Shown: positions 61,690 through 64,000 of the stretch, piece after piece | Layout of the letters: every line of letters starts with the position of its first letter | Position numbering within the stretch: position 1 is the stretch's first letter | NCBI GenBank assembly: GCA_009193035.1 | Contig: SWDT01000087.1 | Coordinates: 1-64,000 of the forward strand | Length of the DNA stretch: 64,000 nucleotides | Origin: Halicephalobus mephisto | Taxonomy: Eukaryota > Nematoda > Chromadorea > Rhabditida > Panagrolaimidae | Direction: 5' to 3' | Notes under the pieces: model-generated | The model's input: the letters and a program-made list of their open reading frames with translations, nothing else | The model's database searches: none | Told to the model about the DNA's origin: nothing | Translations under genes and position numbers: made by a program

Positions 61690-61985
61690 GAAGCTCTAAA
61701 ATTTAGGTAAAAAAGAAGAGAGTGAGACAAAGGAAGAGAAAGAGGAAATGAGAGAAAGGGAGAGAGGAAGAGAAGGAGCAAATGAGAGAGAGTGAGAGAG
61801 AAGAAGAGAAAGAGGAAATGAGAGAGAAGAAAAGAAAGAGAACGGAAGAGAGATAAAAAGGAAAAGAAAGAAAAAGGGAAAATGAGAGAAAAAGAAAGAG
61901 AATGAGAGAAAGGATGAGAGAAAAGGAAAAAAAGAAAGAAAAGTGAGAGAAAGAAAAGAAAAAGAACGCGCGAGTCGATTTGAGT
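61690..61985. repeat. GA-rich (polypurine) tract
   Basis: gagagaaag/gaagagaaa runs bounded by 'ctctaaaatttaggtaaaaa' and 'aagaacgcgcgagtcg'. This is the inverted arrangement of the CT tract at 21480-21750, including the flanks. Confidence 0.9.
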
Positions 61986-62969
61986 TGCCAGGTTTACCAA
62001 ATTTCTCACTTCTCTTTCTCTCTCTCCCTTTGCCCGGGAATTCAAAAATTCCAAAAAATTATCGTTTTTTATTTCATATTTTCTTGTAAAATAAACGAAA
62101 TCGGATGTATTCCGCCCCTTTCCGGATAAGATACAAGGTCTCAATTACCCACTCAAATGACATCTGTCAACATCTTCGGTTTTAATTTCGCAAAAAAATT
62201 TACGATAAATCAAATAAAAAAATTTTTTGATAACGTTAAAAAATTCGGAAATTATTCTAGAAAAATAAAAACTAATCAAAATAGGGGTTTTTTTAAGTAA
62301 ATCGATTTAAAAAAATTTTTAAATAAAAAAAATTTAAAATTAAATAAAAAAAATTTAAAATTAAAAAAAACTAAAAGTTTAAAAAAATTTTAAAATTTAA
62401 AAAAAAACTAAAAAATAAAAAAAATTTAAAATTTAAAAAAAAAAAAATAAAAAATTTTTAAAAAATAAAAAAAGTAATTATTTCAAAAATAACAAATTCA
62501 ATTTTCAATGTTGACATTTCCAGAAATGAAATCACAAAATTTAGAAAAATAGAATATATTTCAACTTTTACAACTAAATTAAATTGAAAACTTTTTTAAA
62601 GTTAAAAAACTCCGAATTTTTCGAGGATAACTTTTGACTAAAAACGGAAATCCCATTTGTAACTTTGTTGTTCCTTAGTGAAGTCACTAAAACGAAAATT
62701 TCAATTTTGTTTTATATTTTTTAATTTTTATACAAAAAATTGCACAATTCTGTAATTTTACAAAAACAAAGAAATTTTTATAAATCACAAAAAAAGTTAA
62801 TTACGATAAGCAGTAATTCTAATATTTAATGTGACTTCAGTCACTGTTATATTTAATAGAAAAAGCCTCTTTCAACTCTTGCCGAAGTTGGTAGATATCC
62901 AAGAAATTCATAACTTTTTGTTTTGAGCGACATTCGTCAAACAGATCATTCCGACACTCTCTAATTCCA

Positions 62970-63615
62970 TACAAAGGGTACATTAAAACAACTCCAATGT
63001 ATCAAGTATGTTATATTCAATGTACCGATATATTAAGTTGATATCGGTGCATTGAATATAATCAATGCATTAAAACAGTTCTAATGTATCGAATATATTG
63101 TATTCAATGCATTGATATATTCAGTTGATATCGGTGCATTGAATATAATCAATGTAGTAAACCAGTTCCAATGTATCGATACATTAAGTTGATATCGGTG
63201 GATTGTATTCAATGCATTGATATATTAAGTATTATATCAGTGAATTGAATATAATCAATGCATTAAAACAGTTCTAATGTATCGGATATATTATACTCAA
63301 TATATCGATACATTCAGTTGATATCAGATATATTGTATTCAATGTACTGATATATTAGGTATTATATCAGTTCATTGAATATAATCAATGCATTAAAACA
63401 GTTCCAATGTATCGGATATATTATACTCAATATATCGATACATTCAGTTGATATCGGTGCATTGAATATAATATATCTGGTAAATCAGAACTGTTTTAAT
63501 ATACCGATTTACTGTATACAGTGCACTAAGATCAACTTAATACATTGATACATAAAATATAGCTCATCCGATATAGCACAGCCGGTTTAATGTATCCATT
63601 TATTATATACCGTGC
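62970..63615. repeat. Array of 'atatattaagttgatatcgg' repeats (right)
   Basis: About eight units such as 'tgcattgaatataatcaatg', 'cattaaaacagttctaatgt' and 'atattaagttgatatcggtg'; it begins 'aaagggtacattaaaac'. It is the reverse complement of the 59380-60030 family. Confidence 0.85.
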
Positions 63616-63716
63616 ATTCATTTTTTCTATGATAGTACATTTCCACACGGTTTCATAATGACACTTGATAATAAAAAAAATGGACACACTAATAGGCAAT
63701 GAAAAAAATATAAATA

Positions 63717-63889
63717 CAGTAGAACTTGGATATAAGATACCCCCGTTATAACATATCTCTCGCTATAGCATACGGTCTGAGTGAGTTTGGTTAGTCTGTC
63801 TTTAAATTCACCCCCGCTATAATACATCCTTTCTTATAACATAGGTTTTCCCCGATCCCAAGGGAATACCTTATATCCAAGTTCTACTG
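63717..63889. mobile_element. pogo/Tigger-like MITE
   Basis: 173 bp with terminal inverted repeats CAGTAGAACTTGGATATAAG ... CTTATATCCAAGTTCTACTG, flanked by TA on both sides as expected for Tc1/mariner-pogo insertion. It has no ORF, so it is non-autonomous. Confidence 0.85.
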
Positions 63890-63916
63890 TATTTTGAAAT
63901 TCCTAATCTTGAAATA

Positions 63917-64000
63917 CAGTAGAACTTGGATATAAAATACCCCCGCTATAATACATCCTTTCTTATAACGTACGTTGGCCCGGTTCCAAGGGATATTTTA
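63917..64000. mobile_element. Second copy of the same MITE, cut by the window end
   Basis: It begins TA|CAGTAGAACTTGGATATAA and follows the first copy through 'cccccgctataatacatcc', 27 bp after the first copy ends. The right end is outside the window. Confidence 0.8.

Larger units (their letters stand above)
58230..64000. other. Gene-free region
   Basis: No coding exon found. 58390-58740 is a tandem 'gattttagaagaatttagaa' repeat and 58740-59140 its decayed extension. 59216-59310 is a complex block upstream of flp-6 (promoter candidate by position). 59380-60030 and 62970-63615 are related arrays in opposite orientation. 60150-61360 has 'ggtctcgactggaaaatt' repeats, 61690-61980 is a purine tract, 62300-62480 is poly-A/T, and the end has two MITEs. 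Confidence 0.65.

Noticed and set aside
61686..62144. 152-codon minus-strand frame
   Set aside because: Translation of the polypurine tract; no domain, no splice support.

Overview
The window is nuclear DNA from a nematode, most likely a rhabditid close to or inside Caenorhabditis. The evidence is the gene content (a FLP-6 neuropeptide precursor, a peroxidasin with two clear Ig domains, a TWIK-type K+ channel, an innexin, and a cuticle/mucin-like LDLa protein), short splice signals with TTTCAG acceptors, probable trans-splice acceptors just before start codons, and intronic motifs such as 'cgtgtcgagacc' and 'tactgtag'. The sequence is very AT-rich. Exons stand out as GC-richer islands, and much of the intron and intergenic DNA is tandem repeat. 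All gene models were built by hand from frame, splice phase and domain content, without transcripts.

Layout. 1-9150 is repeat-rich and has no convincing gene. 9155-9493 (+) is a Ly6-like GPI-anchored protein. It converges on a five-exon TWIK-like two-pore K+ channel, 9634-14342 (-), and the two poly(A) signals lie within 13 bp of each other. 14343-18188 holds two hairpin-minisatellite arrays. 18189-20413 (+) encodes a small coiled-coil/RING protein. 20997-23042 (+) is a CCCH-finger/RING gene with an awkward structure (a GC-AG intron and an in-frame stop). 23963-28699 (+) encodes a 613-residue secreted Ser/Glu/Asp repeat protein. 29610-36803 (-) is an innexin with two mutually exclusive first-exon sets that swap the N-terminus and TM1. 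36804-43464 is repeat-dominated. 43465-46334 (+) is a secreted Thr/Ser/Pro mucin-like protein with a C-terminal LDLa domain; its minisatellite exon carries a frameshift and a nonsense codon. 48979-55575 (+) is a complete seven-exon peroxidasin (1305 aa). 57200-58229 (-) is FLP-6 with seven copies of KSAYMRFG. 58230-64000 has no gene: it holds two oppositely oriented long repeat arrays 3 kb apart and two pogo-like MITEs.

The genes do not form one pathway. Several are extracellular or neuronal: K+ channel, gap-junction subunit, neuropeptide, Ly6 protein, basement-membrane peroxidase, and two low-complexity secreted proteins. The two RING genes are adjacent in the same orientation and may be a tandem pair or an operon. 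I found no clearly new multi-gene system. The most unusual items are the hairpin-unit minisatellites with a compensatory substitution, the 0.8 kb palindrome in a peroxidasin intron and its dispersed relatives, the alternative TM1 exons of the innexin, and the two broken or atypically spliced genes.
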